A stretch of 64,000 nucleotides of DNA from Saccharomycopsis fibuligera x Saccharomycopsis cf. fibuligera (lineage: Eukaryota > Ascomycota > Saccharomycetes > Ascoideales > Saccharomycopsidaceae), in contig CP012809.1 of NCBI GenBank assembly GCA_001936135.1, forward strand, positions 1,165,501-1,229,500, in the 5' to 3' direction. The notes under the pieces were generated by a model, which did no database searches, was not told the origin of the DNA, and saw nothing but the letters and a program-made list of their open reading frames with translations. The position numbers and the translations under genes are program-made. Shown in pieces: positions 22,966-32,500 of this stretch; the stretch's first letter is position 1, and each line of letters begins with the position of its first letter.

Positions 22966-23289
22966 ATGATGCCGCCACCGCCACAGGCACACACCCCAGT
23001 GCGGTTGTCCACCATTAACCAGAACAGAGAAATGTTTACCGTTCCTAATATGAAGCTCCAGTACAATGGCCCAGGTATGGGCGATGCTAAGATGAACGGT
23101 GCCAGCGGACTTGCCTCGCCTATATCGCCAGTGGAAATGCAGTTCCACTCAGCGTTCCCTATTGTTGAGTTGAGCGAGCAGTTGCAGCATTCTGGTCATG
23201 GTCACAAAGGAGGCAGAAATGTTGGCGGTAACGTTCAACTTTTGCCTGCCTATGACATGGGCAGCAGCAGCAGTAGCAGAGACGTTTGA
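19624..23289 (+). CDS. large KH-domain RNA-binding protein (vigilin/Bicaudal-C-like)
   Basis: 1,221 residues from ATG 19624 (MVNYDHFAYYSTS); the open frame continues 29 codons upstream but begins with TTG. It has one canonical KH core, YIPEIYHRQIIGIGGNLIQS (GxxG loop, about residue 702). At least three further repeats keep the fold pattern but have degenerate loops, for example QYKLFLNNFHGSAINEIEKK (about 785-805). This array of mostly degenerate KH repeats resembles vigilin, Bicaudal-C and S. cerevisiae YLL032C; the last is my best ortholog guess. Compositional tracts are Asn/Ser-rich N-terminus, Ala at about 826-840, and Asn, His (eight) and Gln tracts between about 1,000 and 1,115. The C-terminal quarter is prion-like and probably drives condensation or mRNP assembly (inference). 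Confidence 0.85.
22104..22139 (+). repeat. GCA/GCG tract (polyalanine) in KH gene
   Basis: GCA triplets with a few GCG, encoding a run of alanines between two KH-like repeats. Confidence 0.8.
22933..22964 (+). repeat. CAG tract (polyglutamine) in KH gene
   Basis: Pure CAG triplets, about eleven units, followed by MMPPPP. Pure tracts are the most prone to length change. Confidence 0.85.
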
Positions 23290-23694
23290 CTTTTTTTCTT
23301 TGTCCATCTAGTTTTGTTTTATTTATTTTAGATTTATAATTACTGAGCGTCTGAGCTCATGTTGTATTGTAAGTTTTCTCTCTAATAAAAAAAATAAATA
23401 AAATGCAGTAAAAATCGTGTTTTCTTGTGTTCTGAATTCAGTAGTTCTATTGGCCGTTGTTGTCTATGTAGTTGGTGTAGACTTTACTACTACTACTACG
23501 AAATCTAGTTGTGTCTCAAAAGACAAGAAACAAAAAAAACAAACAAACAAACAAACAAACAAACCCTAAAGTACAAATTCATGCTATACGTTTTTTCCAT
23601 TCGTTTATTACTTCATAAATACAGTAGTAGTTTGGACACTGGGATGGGGGTGGGGACTGCAGTATCCATTGGCTGCCCGGTTCAGACAGGCTGT
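23290..23694. other. intergenic between convergent KH gene and TRP2
   Basis: 3' flanks of both genes. A (CAAA)n run lies at 23534-23562. No gene seen. Confidence 0.6.
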
Positions 23695-25320
23695 TCAGAG
23701 GTCCTTGCTGCTGCTATCACCATCAGCACCTGCAAGCTTGCTGATCCAAATCTTTTCAGCTTCCAAAATTGTGTTGTTGTTGGCCTTCATCTTATTCATG
23801 GTCTCAATGTACTCATCGAACGGATCAGAATCATGGACAATCCCGCCACCAGCTTGCAAGTACGCCACGCCGTCCTTGTACACCATGGTTCTTAGGGCAA
23901 TGCAAGTATCCATGGTCTTTCCATCGTACCCCCAGTGGCCCACTGCTCCTGCGTAGACGCCTCTTTTTTCCTTTTCCAACTCCCCAATGAGTTCCATGGC
24001 CTTGACCTTCGGGGCCCCCGAGACGGTTCCTGCTGGGAAGATGGATCTGAATGCGTCGAACCTGGTCTTGTCTGGCCGCAAAGTGCCGCTGACTTCAGAG
24101 ACCAAGTGCATCACATGGGAGAAGCGCTCGACGCTCAAAAGACGGTCAACGTTGGTCGTCAATGGATCGCAGATTCGGTTGATGTCGTTTCTGGCCAAGT
24201 CCACCAACATGATGTGCTCGGAGCGGTCCTTCAAGGACGACTTGAGCTCGGTGGCTAGCGCGTCGTCTTCCTCGGGAGTCTTGCCTCTCTTGATGGTGCC
24301 GGCAATCGGATGCGTTACTACCTTGTCGACGTTGTTTGACTTCACCAAGAGCTCCGGCGACGCGCCAATGAGCTGGAAGCCCAAGTAGTCAATGTAGAAC
24401 AAGTACGGGGACGGGTTGACGGTCCGCAAGTGTCTGTAGATGTTGAACGGGTGCAAGGTTGTAGGTCTAGCGATTCTCTGCGATGGGACTGCTTGGATAA
24501 TGTCGCCCTTCAAGATATGCTGCTTCAAGGTCTTGACGTGGTTCTCGTACCCTTCTTGGCCAATGTTGGAGGTGAAGGTCTGGTCCAGCTTGATTGGCGG
24601 CTGGGCCGGGAAGACGACCTGGTCGTTCAACAACACGTCTTTGATGATTTTGATTTCCTGGGAGAGCTTGTGGTACTTTGCGGTGATGGTTTGCACGTCG
24701 TCTTTTGGGTCGACTGCAACGTTGTTGATGATTTGCAACCTCTGGTAGACATTGTCAAAGGCCACAATGACGTTGAAGAGCATCAAGTAGGACTCCGGCA
24801 ACTTCAACACGTCCTTCAACGGCTTTTTGGTCTTTGGCTCGAAATACTTTACGCAGTCATACGAAATGTACCCAATGGCGCCGCCGCTGAGTTTTGGCAC
24901 CCCGGGCAACTGCGCTTGTCTAAAGTGCTTCAAGTTGGTCTCTAGCAAGCTCAAAGGGTCCACTTCCTCGCCAATCTCCTCGTTGGACAACCGTGGCTGC
25001 TGCGACTGGCTGCCAAAGCTGCCGCTGGCGCCGGTTTTGATGGTCTTGTATGGATTGACCCCAATGAAGGAGTATCTGTCGATCTGGTCCCCGTTGATGG
25101 CGCTCTCAAAGAGGAAGCTGGGTGACTTGAGGCCGTTGTTGATTTTGTTTTCCGGGTTGCTGAGCTTCAAGTACGCAATGTGGGGCGTCAACGAGTCGTT
25201 GAGGACGTAGGCGTAGATTGGGTACAAGTTTGGGATCTCGTCGCTGGAGTGGGTCAAGCGGTCATTTTTGATGGTTTGGATCAAGCTTTCCAAGCTTGGC
25301 TGGATCTCAATGTTAGCCAT
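23695..25320 (-). CDS. TRP2: anthranilate synthase component I
   Basis: Chorismate plus glutamine (or ammonia) to anthranilate, first step of tryptophan synthesis; it partners with the Trp3 glutaminase. 541 residues (S. cerevisiae 507). The N-terminal domain carries the tryptophan-feedback motif LFESA. The catalytic chorismate-binding domain shows GYISYDCVKYFEP, DIIQAVPSQRI, GTIKRGKTPEEDDALATELK, EHIMLVDLARNDINRICDP, FPAGTVSGAPKVKAMELI, GAVGHWGYDGKTMDTCIALR and LQAGGGIVHDSDP. A TATAAATA box (25411-25418, minus strand) lies about 90 bp upstream. TGACTA hexamers at 25471 and 25515 are one base off the Gcn4 core TGACTC. The CTG codon at 24586-24588 would be read Ser in a CUG-Ser yeast. Base composition is notably richer in G+C than in most neighbours. 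Confidence 0.96.
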   Translation of the reverse strand: MANIEIQPSLESLIQTIKNDRLTHSSDEIPNLYPIYAYVLNDSLTPHIAYLKLSNPENKINNGLKSPSFLFESAINGDQIDRYSFIGVNPYKTIKTGASGSFGSQSQQPRLSNEEIGEEVDPLSLLETNLKHFRQAQLPGVPKLSGGAIGYISYDCVKYFEPKTKKPLKDVLKLPESYLMLFNVIVAFDNVYQRLQIINNVAVDPKDDVQTITAKYHKLSQEIKIIKDVLLNDQVVFPAQPPIKLDQTFTSNIGQEGYENHVKTLKQHILKGDIIQAVPSQRIARPTTLHPFNIYRHLRTVNPSPYLFYIDYLGFQLIGASPELLVKSNNVDKVVTHPIAGTIKRGKTPEEDDALATELKSSLKDRSEHIMLVDLARNDINRICDPLTTNVDRLLSVERFSHVMHLVSEVSGTLRPDKTRFDAFRSIFPAGTVSGAPKVKAMELIGELEKEKRGVYAGAVGHWGYDGKTMDTCIALRTMVYKDGVAYLQAGGGIVHDSDPFDEYIETMNKMKANNNTILEAEKIWISKLAGADGDSSSKDL

Positions 25321-25362
25321 GGTATGGTGGATTGTGTTGTGCTGTGTGAATGCCAGTGTTGT

Positions 25363-25406
25363 ACTGGACTGGACTGGACTGGATGGACTGGACTGGGGTG
25401 GACTGA
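25363..25406. repeat. ACTGG tandem repeat in TRP2 leader/promoter
   Basis: Six ACTGG units with two variant units, between the TRP2 ATG and its TATA box. Confidence 0.8.
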
Positions 25407-25410
25407 TTTA

Positions 25411-25418
25411 TATTTATA
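25411..25418 (-). promoter_or_regulatory. TATA box of TRP2
   Basis: TATAAATA on the minus strand, about 90 bp before the start codon, typical spacing for a regulated yeast biosynthetic gene. Confidence 0.55.
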
Positions 25419-25976
25419 GTGACCGATAAGACGTTGTCGTTCCGCGGAATCTAGAGCAAGAGCACTACGATGACTAACAAGTTTGGATTACCACTGATCA
25501 ATTATATCGTTAGCTGACTAGCAAAAAAGAAAACTGAAAATTCCGAAAAAAAAAAAAAAAGAAAAAAAAAAAAAAAGAAAAGAAAAGAAAAAGCGGGCAA
25601 TAGGGTAAGACCCGGCGATGTGGTACATTGGACGCGTTTACTGAGGGTGCCGCACCCTCTATTAAATAGCAGATGAGATGCAATAAACCCACGCACACAC
25701 TCTACAGGGAACCAACTTCAAAAGTGTCAAAAAGATTAAAACTGTCACTATTACAGCTGGGGGAAAAAAAAAGAAAGGAATGATAAAAACTTCTATGGAA
25801 AAAAAGAGAAAAAAAAAAAAGCTCAACTAACGAGATTGCCAATGGCCAAGAAATTAGCAGCAGCCAGACTAGATATGCTTATACAGAGGAACTTGAAAAA
25901 TCGGAATAGAAAACGAAAAAAAAAAAAAAAATGTCCAACAGCAATCAATCAATCAATCAATGGTGCATGCAGCAGT

Positions 25977-28314
25977 TCATCTGAAAAAGTTCTTGACGGT
26001 GCCCTTGAACCCGCTGGAAGAGGCCTGGTACTCAGTGTCAGCAGGAAGATCGTTGTCGACATTGATGTTATTCTTGCTGCTGCTGTCGTTGTCGTTGTCG
26101 TCGTCGAGCTTGATGCCGTTGTTGTCTTCCTGGGTGGTGTCGACCTCGGGGTGGTAGACAAAGGTGTGCTTTGATCTGTCGATAGCGTTGGTGAAGATGG
26201 AGTCGTCGTGCTTGATTTTGGACAAGACTTTCAAGACCGAGAGTCTGGCGCCGAGGGTCAAGAAGCCAACAATCAAGCTGAAGCCCGGGGCAACCATGAA
26301 GGCGCCAAAGGCGGACCAGTCGTCAATGTAGATACCGTTGTAGATGATCAACAATTTCCCGCCTTCCTTGGCCGAGTTGTAGTAAATGGCGCCAAAGACA
26401 AAGACGCTGAAGAACCCGCCTAGGGAGCCAATAACCACTTCCCAGGCGGTCAAGAACCAGAACTTCTGGGAGAGGCCAAGGAACAAGATTGGGATAACGC
26501 AAGCTGAGATCAAGTCGGCAATCAAGTAGATTTGCAACACGTCGTCGGCACACTTCAACCCAATAACCACGGCGGGGATCATGACCAAGACGACGCCGAT
26601 TCTGATGTAGACCAACTTCAACTTGTTTCTGAACAAGTCGTTGGAGATGGTGGAGACCATGGACGACTGCAACGAGTCAAAGGTGCAGGTACTCAAGCAC
26701 ACGGTGAAGATCAAAATCAAGCCGTTGACCCATTTTGGGCAAGAGGCAACCAAGTAGAAAAAGGCGTTGGTGACGTCGTCGTCGCCCTGCTGGACTGCGC
26801 CGGTCCAGACGGCCACAATGCCGCAGAAGCCAATCATGAATGGGTAAATAAACAAGAGGGCGCTGGCGATGGAGCAGCCGATGATCAAGTCTTTGTTGGT
26901 TCTGGAGGCAAAGGTTCTCAACCAAAAGGCAGACAAGAAGCAGTCGTTGGTGAAGATGGCGACAGGCAAGATGTAGACCAACTTCCAGCCCAACTTGGTG
27001 GAGGAGAGCAACGGAGCCTTGTCGATGGAGGAGTCAAGGTGGATGTAAGAGCCAATGGCGCAGCTGCCGATAACCAACAACATGGTCACAAAGGTGGCTT
27101 GGATGTTATCGGTGATGAAACTGACCTTGAAGCCGCCAATGGAGGTGTAGATGGAAGTGACGACACACTCGATAATGACGGCGGGAATGCCGTTGATGCC
27201 GGCCAAGGTCTCGATGGCATAGTAAGCGGCCGAGATTTCGCCAATCATGAATAAAAACAAGGTGAGCACGGTGGCAGCAGAAAGACACAAGCCAGCAACG
27301 CGGCCGAATCTCTGGAAACACCACTCGGTCAAGACAAACCCGTGAGGACACTGTCTTCTGATGACGGGGCCCAAAAAGGCGAAAAGAAACATGGGCAAGC
27401 AGCCCGCAAGACAGTACACAATCAAACCTTGGAGACCAGCAATGTTGGCGATTTCGGTGTATGTTGTCAAGATACCAGCACCGGTGCCTAAAAGGGAGGT
27501 TAGTACAAACATGGGAATCTCTATTTTTTTTTTTCTTTCCTCTCTTCGTCCAAGCTAATGGCCAGGGGGTACTGGAAAGTGTACTTATGGTGGGAAGTGC
27601 TGTGCTGTGAGATCAGAGATCAAAGGCCAAAGACCAGAGGCCAAAGACCAAAGGCTTGAAAACACGTTTCCCCGGCCACTAACCTTTGCTTCAAAAAACA
27701 AAAAAGTTTTAAATCATATACAATAATATTCCTCTCGCAAGTATTATCTTGATCGAGTTCACGGTATGTTCTCAGCCTTTCCAGTGCGGGGTTCTTTCTT
27801 GTAGAGTTTCATAAAAGCGAGTGAAACCAAAGGATTCAAAAAGAAGAGAATAGCACTGAGAAAAGCACCCGTTATTATTGCAATAATTTAACAGTAGCTC
27901 GAAAAATGAACAAGGTTGTGCTCAAGTAGTTCAATAAAGAAACCTAGAGGGGGGTTAATAAGAGACAAGTGTCACTTGGGACAGCGTGAGTGCGGAATAG
28001 TTATTTGTATACAACATTAAAACTTGTAATGTTTGTGAGTGGAGATTTTTTTTTTTTTTTCATCATCATTATAATTATCATTTCTTATTATGATTGTTTT
28101 TTGAGTCAAGATACTAACCTGAAGCAAGGAAATTCAAAGCTAACGGAAGAGCCTTTTGAGTCTTGTTGGCAGCTAAAAAGGAGGATTTGGAGTTGTTGCC
28201 CCAGAAGGCAATGCCGACCCCAGTGATGAGCAACACCATGTAGGTGACGTAGGTGATGGCATTACCAGCTGGTTTGGAAAGTGGCGTTGTGTTATCGATA
28301 GAAACATCAGACAT
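25977..28314 (-). CDS. DUR-type sodium:solute symporter (urea/polyamine permease family)
   Basis: Plasma-membrane transporter of the solute:sodium symporter family, fungal urea/polyamine DUR branch. Exon 1 is 28314-28119 (65 codons plus one base) and exon 2 is 27487-25977; spliced length 568 residues. The 631-bp intron has donor GTTAGT (28118), branch TACTAAC (27499-27505) and acceptor TTTTAG. The junction codon G|GC gives NFLAS-GTGAGIL, matching the family's FxASGxGxGIL. Other hallmarks are LQGLIVYCLAGCLPMFLFAF, LGPVIRRQCPHGFVLTEW, YTSIGGFKVSFITDNIQATF and about 12-13 membrane helices, with a hydrophilic Asp/Asn-rich tail. It is shorter than S. cerevisiae Dur3 (735), like the CUG-clade DUR4-type members. 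A frame beginning at ATG 27512 lies inside the intron and would miss helix 1. Substrate is not provable here. Confidence 0.85.
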
Positions 28315-28321
28315 TTTGAAT

Positions 28322-28352
<31 letters not shown>

Positions 28353-28394
28353 GAAACTAAAGAGAAAGAAAACGGGATGGGGGAGAGGACTTAA

Positions 28395-28414
28395 ATATAT
28401 ATATATATATATAT
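28395..28414. repeat. (AT)10 microsatellite
   Basis: Ten AT units upstream of the transporter gene. Confidence 0.85.
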
Positions 28415-29339
28415 GTATATAAGTATAAATTCTCTTCTTGTACTAAATACCCAGGGCCGCACAGTGCAGCACGGTTGCATGATTTAGACCCAAAAGTTTT
28501 TCGACAAGAAAAAATTTTTTTTTTTTTTGTTCATTTTACCTTTCGAGAGTTTCTTTACTGCTTTTAATGGCGCACAATAGGGTTTTGGCCAATCAGAAAT
28601 GGAGCACGAGAGGGCGATGGGCGATGGGCGAGGGTGGAATATACACACACTAGTGGACGGTGGTAGCAGCATCAGATGACAGGCGGCACTAGCATTAGCG
28701 CAGATTAGATTGAGAGCTTGACTAACGGGCGGTTGGGAAAGCACCATTGCACCATTGCACTATTGCTCGGAGGAGGCAGGGCAGCTTGCTGTCAGCAGAT
28801 GGCGGTTTGTCTACCTACGGGCGGAAACGACAGAGCGACTGCTGACTGCCGACTGCTGACTGCTATTGTAGTTGGCACAAGGTTGTTGCACACCAACGTC
28901 GATAAGGGTTGCTGTCCTGTGTCTTGTAGCAAGAAAGAGCGGTTTCTTTTTTTTCTTTTTTACTTTTTACTTTTTATTTGATACGATAGACAGTGGTGAT
29001 TCGGGGGTCTAGCGTTGCGTTGTTGTTGTAGTGCTCGTTCGCATTCCGAAAAGTTTTTGTCTCAGCAGAGAAGAAAATGGGAGAGAGCGTCGTAGCGTGA
29101 GTCATCACCAGTTTTGTGCGTTTTGTGCGTTTTGTGTGTGGCGCTTTTCCTGCTTGTCTCTGCGTGGTGGCGCACGGTGCTGCGGTCACTGCTGGCCGGC
29201 AGTTGCCGCTCATACCCGCTTTCGTGTGCGCGTAGCAGTTCCCGAGCACTACCATCACATGATTTGGCACGTGTCATTTCTCTCTCTCTTTCTTTCTTTC
29301 TCGCTTTTTGTTTTTCTTTCTTTCTCTCGCAGTGTGAAA

Positions 29340-29402
29340 TCAAAATTCAAAATTCAAAATTCAAAAATCAAAATTCAAATTCTCAGTCAGTCAGTCAGTC
29401 AG
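29340..29402. repeat. CAAAATT and TCAG tandem repeats in GPI13 leader
   Basis: Five imperfect copies of a 7-mer TCAAAAT unit followed by five exact TCAG units (29383-29402), about 140-200 bp before the GPI13 start. Confidence 0.75.
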
Positions 29403-29523
29403 TGAGATCTCACTTCACTTCTCAACCAATTGATCCTTTCACTCCTTTATTTCCACAACATTGCCCTGCATCCTTCCTTCCAGATCAGATCGCTCCCTCC
29501 CCCATCCCAGCCCAAAGAGGAAA

Positions 29524-29544
29524 ATGAATGCTGGCTTGCACTAA
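29524..29544 (+). other. six-codon upstream ORF overlapping the GPI13 start
   Basis: ATG at 29524 with AAA before it opens MNAGLH and stops at TAA 29542-29544. The last A of the stop is the first A of the GPI13 ATG (29544), forming TAATG. Whether it lies inside the mRNA is not known from sequence. Confidence 0.5.
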
Positions 29545-32500
29545 TGCCTTCGACAATGGACTCCCGCTCTGCCCTTCCTCCTCCTCCTCCCCAGCCAGAC
29601 TCCGCTGCTGCCGCTGCCGCCGCTGGCGCTGCCGCCGCTGCTACCGCCCAGCTCGACTACAACCTCCTCGCTTACCGTGAAAAGCGCCTCAAGCTCTTGA
29701 AACAGCAGTCCCTCCGCCAAAACTCTCGCATCCTCAAGCTCAAGCGCTCCAACTTCTTGTACTTTTTCAACCTACTCGCCATCTGCGTCCTCCAGATCAT
29801 TGCTATTTACTTTTTCAAGCTCGGCTTCTTGCTATCGAGACTGGTCTTGCCCAACGTTTCCTCCCTCAACGACACCTCCTACTTGCTCAACCACATCCCT
29901 CAGCACTCCCTACTGTACTACAATACCCACTTTGGCAACAACAACAACATCCAGATACAGCCACCTTCAAACTACTTGTTCCAAAATGAATTGGCCCACG
30001 CTTCCAGCGCTAGCGCCAGCGCCAGCGCCAGCGCCAGCGCCAGCTCCAGCTCCAGCTTGGGCTGGATCCAGCCAAAATTCAAAAAATCAATCATTGTTGT
30101 CATTGACGCCCTCAGGTTTGATTTCGTTATCCCAATTGACCAGCTGGACCCAAACTACAATCCAAACTACCACAACAACTTTCCCCTTCTATACAACCTT
30201 TACGCTAACCACAGCCAAAACGCCGCCCTCTTCAAATTCGTTGCTGACCCGCCCACTACAACTTTGCAGCGCTTGAAAGGCCTCACCACCGGCTCCTTGC
30301 CCACTTTTATCGATGCTGGTTCCAATTTCGACGGCGACGAGATCAACGAAGACAACATAGTGTACCAGCTCCACCAAAACGCCAACAGCAACGTCTCCTT
30401 GATTGGCGACGATACCTGGGACAGCCTCTTCCGGCCATACTTGAACACAAACCTTTCGTGGCCCTACGAGTCGCTCAACGTCTGGGACATCCACACCGTT
30501 GATGACGGCGTGCTCCAGCACTTGTTCCCGCTTCTAAACCAGTCCAACCCAGACTCCCAGCACTGGCAAACTATAGTCGCCCATTTCCTAGGCATGGACC
30601 ACGTGGGCCACAGATACGGCCCTGACAATTTCGAAATGGTCAACAAGCAAAGGCAAATGGACGCCGAGATGTCCAGGCTCATCCACTCCATTGACAACGA
30701 GACCCTTTTGGTCATTATGGGCGATCATGGTATGGATCCCACGGGAAACCATGGCGGCGATTCCAAGCCAGAACTAGAAAGTACATTGTTTCTATACTCC
30801 AAGCAGCCGGCTTTCACTTCTGCCACCAACGCTTTTTCCTCCTCCTCCTCCTCCTCCTCGCATAAATACACTTTGCACGATTTGGACACCCGATTCCAGC
30901 CAGTTACCCAAATCGATTTCGTGCCTAGCTTTTCCTTGCTCATGGGAATCCCCATCCCCTTCAACAACCTTGGCAAACCAATCAATGCTCTTCACACAGA
31001 TCCCCAGCTCAGCGAACTCGAAAACTTGAAAAACTTGGTCAAGGTGAACTACCTAAACATCTTGAACTTGCAGCGCTACAAGTTGACCTTGATCTCAAAG
31101 ACCAACGACTTGGCTCTCAAAGACCAATCGCTATTCAAGGAGTTTCTCGACATTTATGCAAACTATACCAAAATCGACAATTTGCTCAAACAACAGCAAC
31201 CCGACTACACCACCACCGCTTCCCAAAACGTCTCCTTGCAAGAACTAAACATCCTATTGGACTCAATGGTCAGCTACCAAAACAGATCCCTTGCATTGTT
31301 CAATGATATCTGGGCAAAATTCAACAATTTCTACATTTACGTTGGCATCACATTGATGGCCTTTTCTCTAGTCATACTAGTCCTCTTGGCCAAAATCATC
31401 CCGTCAATTGTCTTTAACCAGTTGGTCACAGAATTCCTAACCATCATTGTGCTAATGATTTTCTTTTGGCTAATCATCATCAACGCCATCTACTTTGTCC
31501 TCAAGCCGTCAATATTCTCCCTTTTTACAATAAACCTACTTGCCGTTGCCGTGGGCATAATTTTCGGGTTTTTGATTATAATCTTTGACAGGTACAACAT
31601 CACATGGCTTGTCAAGCAGTTTAGGTTTTTCGTCAATGACGTTGACGCAAGCTGGTCCTTCATCTCGCTCGTATTCTTGGTGATTATGTTTATCAGCTAC
31701 AGTTCTAATAGCTTTATCATTTTCCAGGACACCATCATCAACTTTTTGTTGATAAACTACGGGTTGTACAACTTGTGGGTATTTGCTCGTGCTTTGCTAG
31801 TGCACCAGAGAGCAACATCAAAAGTGGCAATTGCTGAGCAGGACGAAAGCAACAGCAGCAGCAGCAGCAGCAGTGACGAACCAGCAACGCACCACAACGA
31901 ACTCGCACATTTGCAAACCAGAAACCGCACAAGAGAAAAAATTAGACTACTTTACGGTCTCACCCACTCTGTGTCCTTTGTTGTTATTCAAAAACTAAAC
32001 TCCCTCATCAAAACATGCCGCGAGGAGCAGTCCAACCACTGCCCGAAATTGATCACCAACACCAACGGGCAGTCATCCTGCAAGACAACAAACAACTTTA
32101 CCCTAACTGCTCTCGGCTTGCTATTCTTGGTAAACTTTATCTTCCCCAAAATCCTAGAGCTGTTCTTGAACATTGGCAACGTCAACTCGTACCAGAACTC
32201 CGCCAAGTTGTGGATAGGCACATTCTTGAGACTAGTATTGTTTGCCAACTGGGGGTACTGGTTGCTCGACTATTTGGAGTTCCACCAGGACTTCAACTCA
32301 ATGTACTTCAACTTGTCCTTCAACACAATAAAGAGCCTCAAGTTGACTATTGCTAGAGTCGTCATGGGGATCTGCTTGGTTGCGGGGAACTTTGCCTGGT
32401 CCAAGGGCCCCTTGTGCATCAAGCTTGTGTTTCCCGAAAAGCCAAAGTCGCCGCCAGCCAGCGCAGAAAATAACAACAACAACAACGATAGCGACTCCAG

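Larger units (their letters stand above)
25321..25976. other. intergenic, TRP2 promoter and 3' end of transporter gene
   Basis: Contains the TRP2 TATA box, ACTGG repeats, two A-rich tracts (about 25,546-25,590), an ACGCGT at 25632-25637 and an (AATC)n run near 25,941-25,962. No gene supported. Confidence 0.6.
28315..29543. other. divergent intergenic region, transporter and GPI13 promoters
   Basis: Contains (TGG)8 at 28321-28345 directly before the transporter ATG, (AT)10 at 28395-28414, a GATAAG site at 28901 (possible GATA-factor nitrogen site), an ATCACATG/CACGTG pair near 29,250-29,275 (Cbf1-like), and repeats in the GPI13 leader. No gene supported. Confidence 0.55.

Noticed and set aside
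24430-24945. 171-codon plus-strand frame antisense to TRP2
   Set aside because: Explained by codon bias of TRP2, whose protein is conserved throughout.
25471-25520. Gcn4 sites in the TRP2 promoter
   Set aside because: Both hexamers are TGACTA, one base off TGACTC; too common in AT-rich DNA to call as features, so only noted under TRP2.
26532-27254. 240-codon plus-strand frame antisense to the transporter
   Set aside because: A mirror of the GC-rich transporter exon; composition (Asp/Gly/Gln/His-rich) is what antisense reading of hydrophobic codons yields.
27361-27512. ATG 27512 as the annotated start of the transporter
   Set aside because: It lies inside an intron (TACTAAC and TTTTAG follow it) and the product would lack the first helix; the spliced form with exon 1 at 28314-28119 matches the family.
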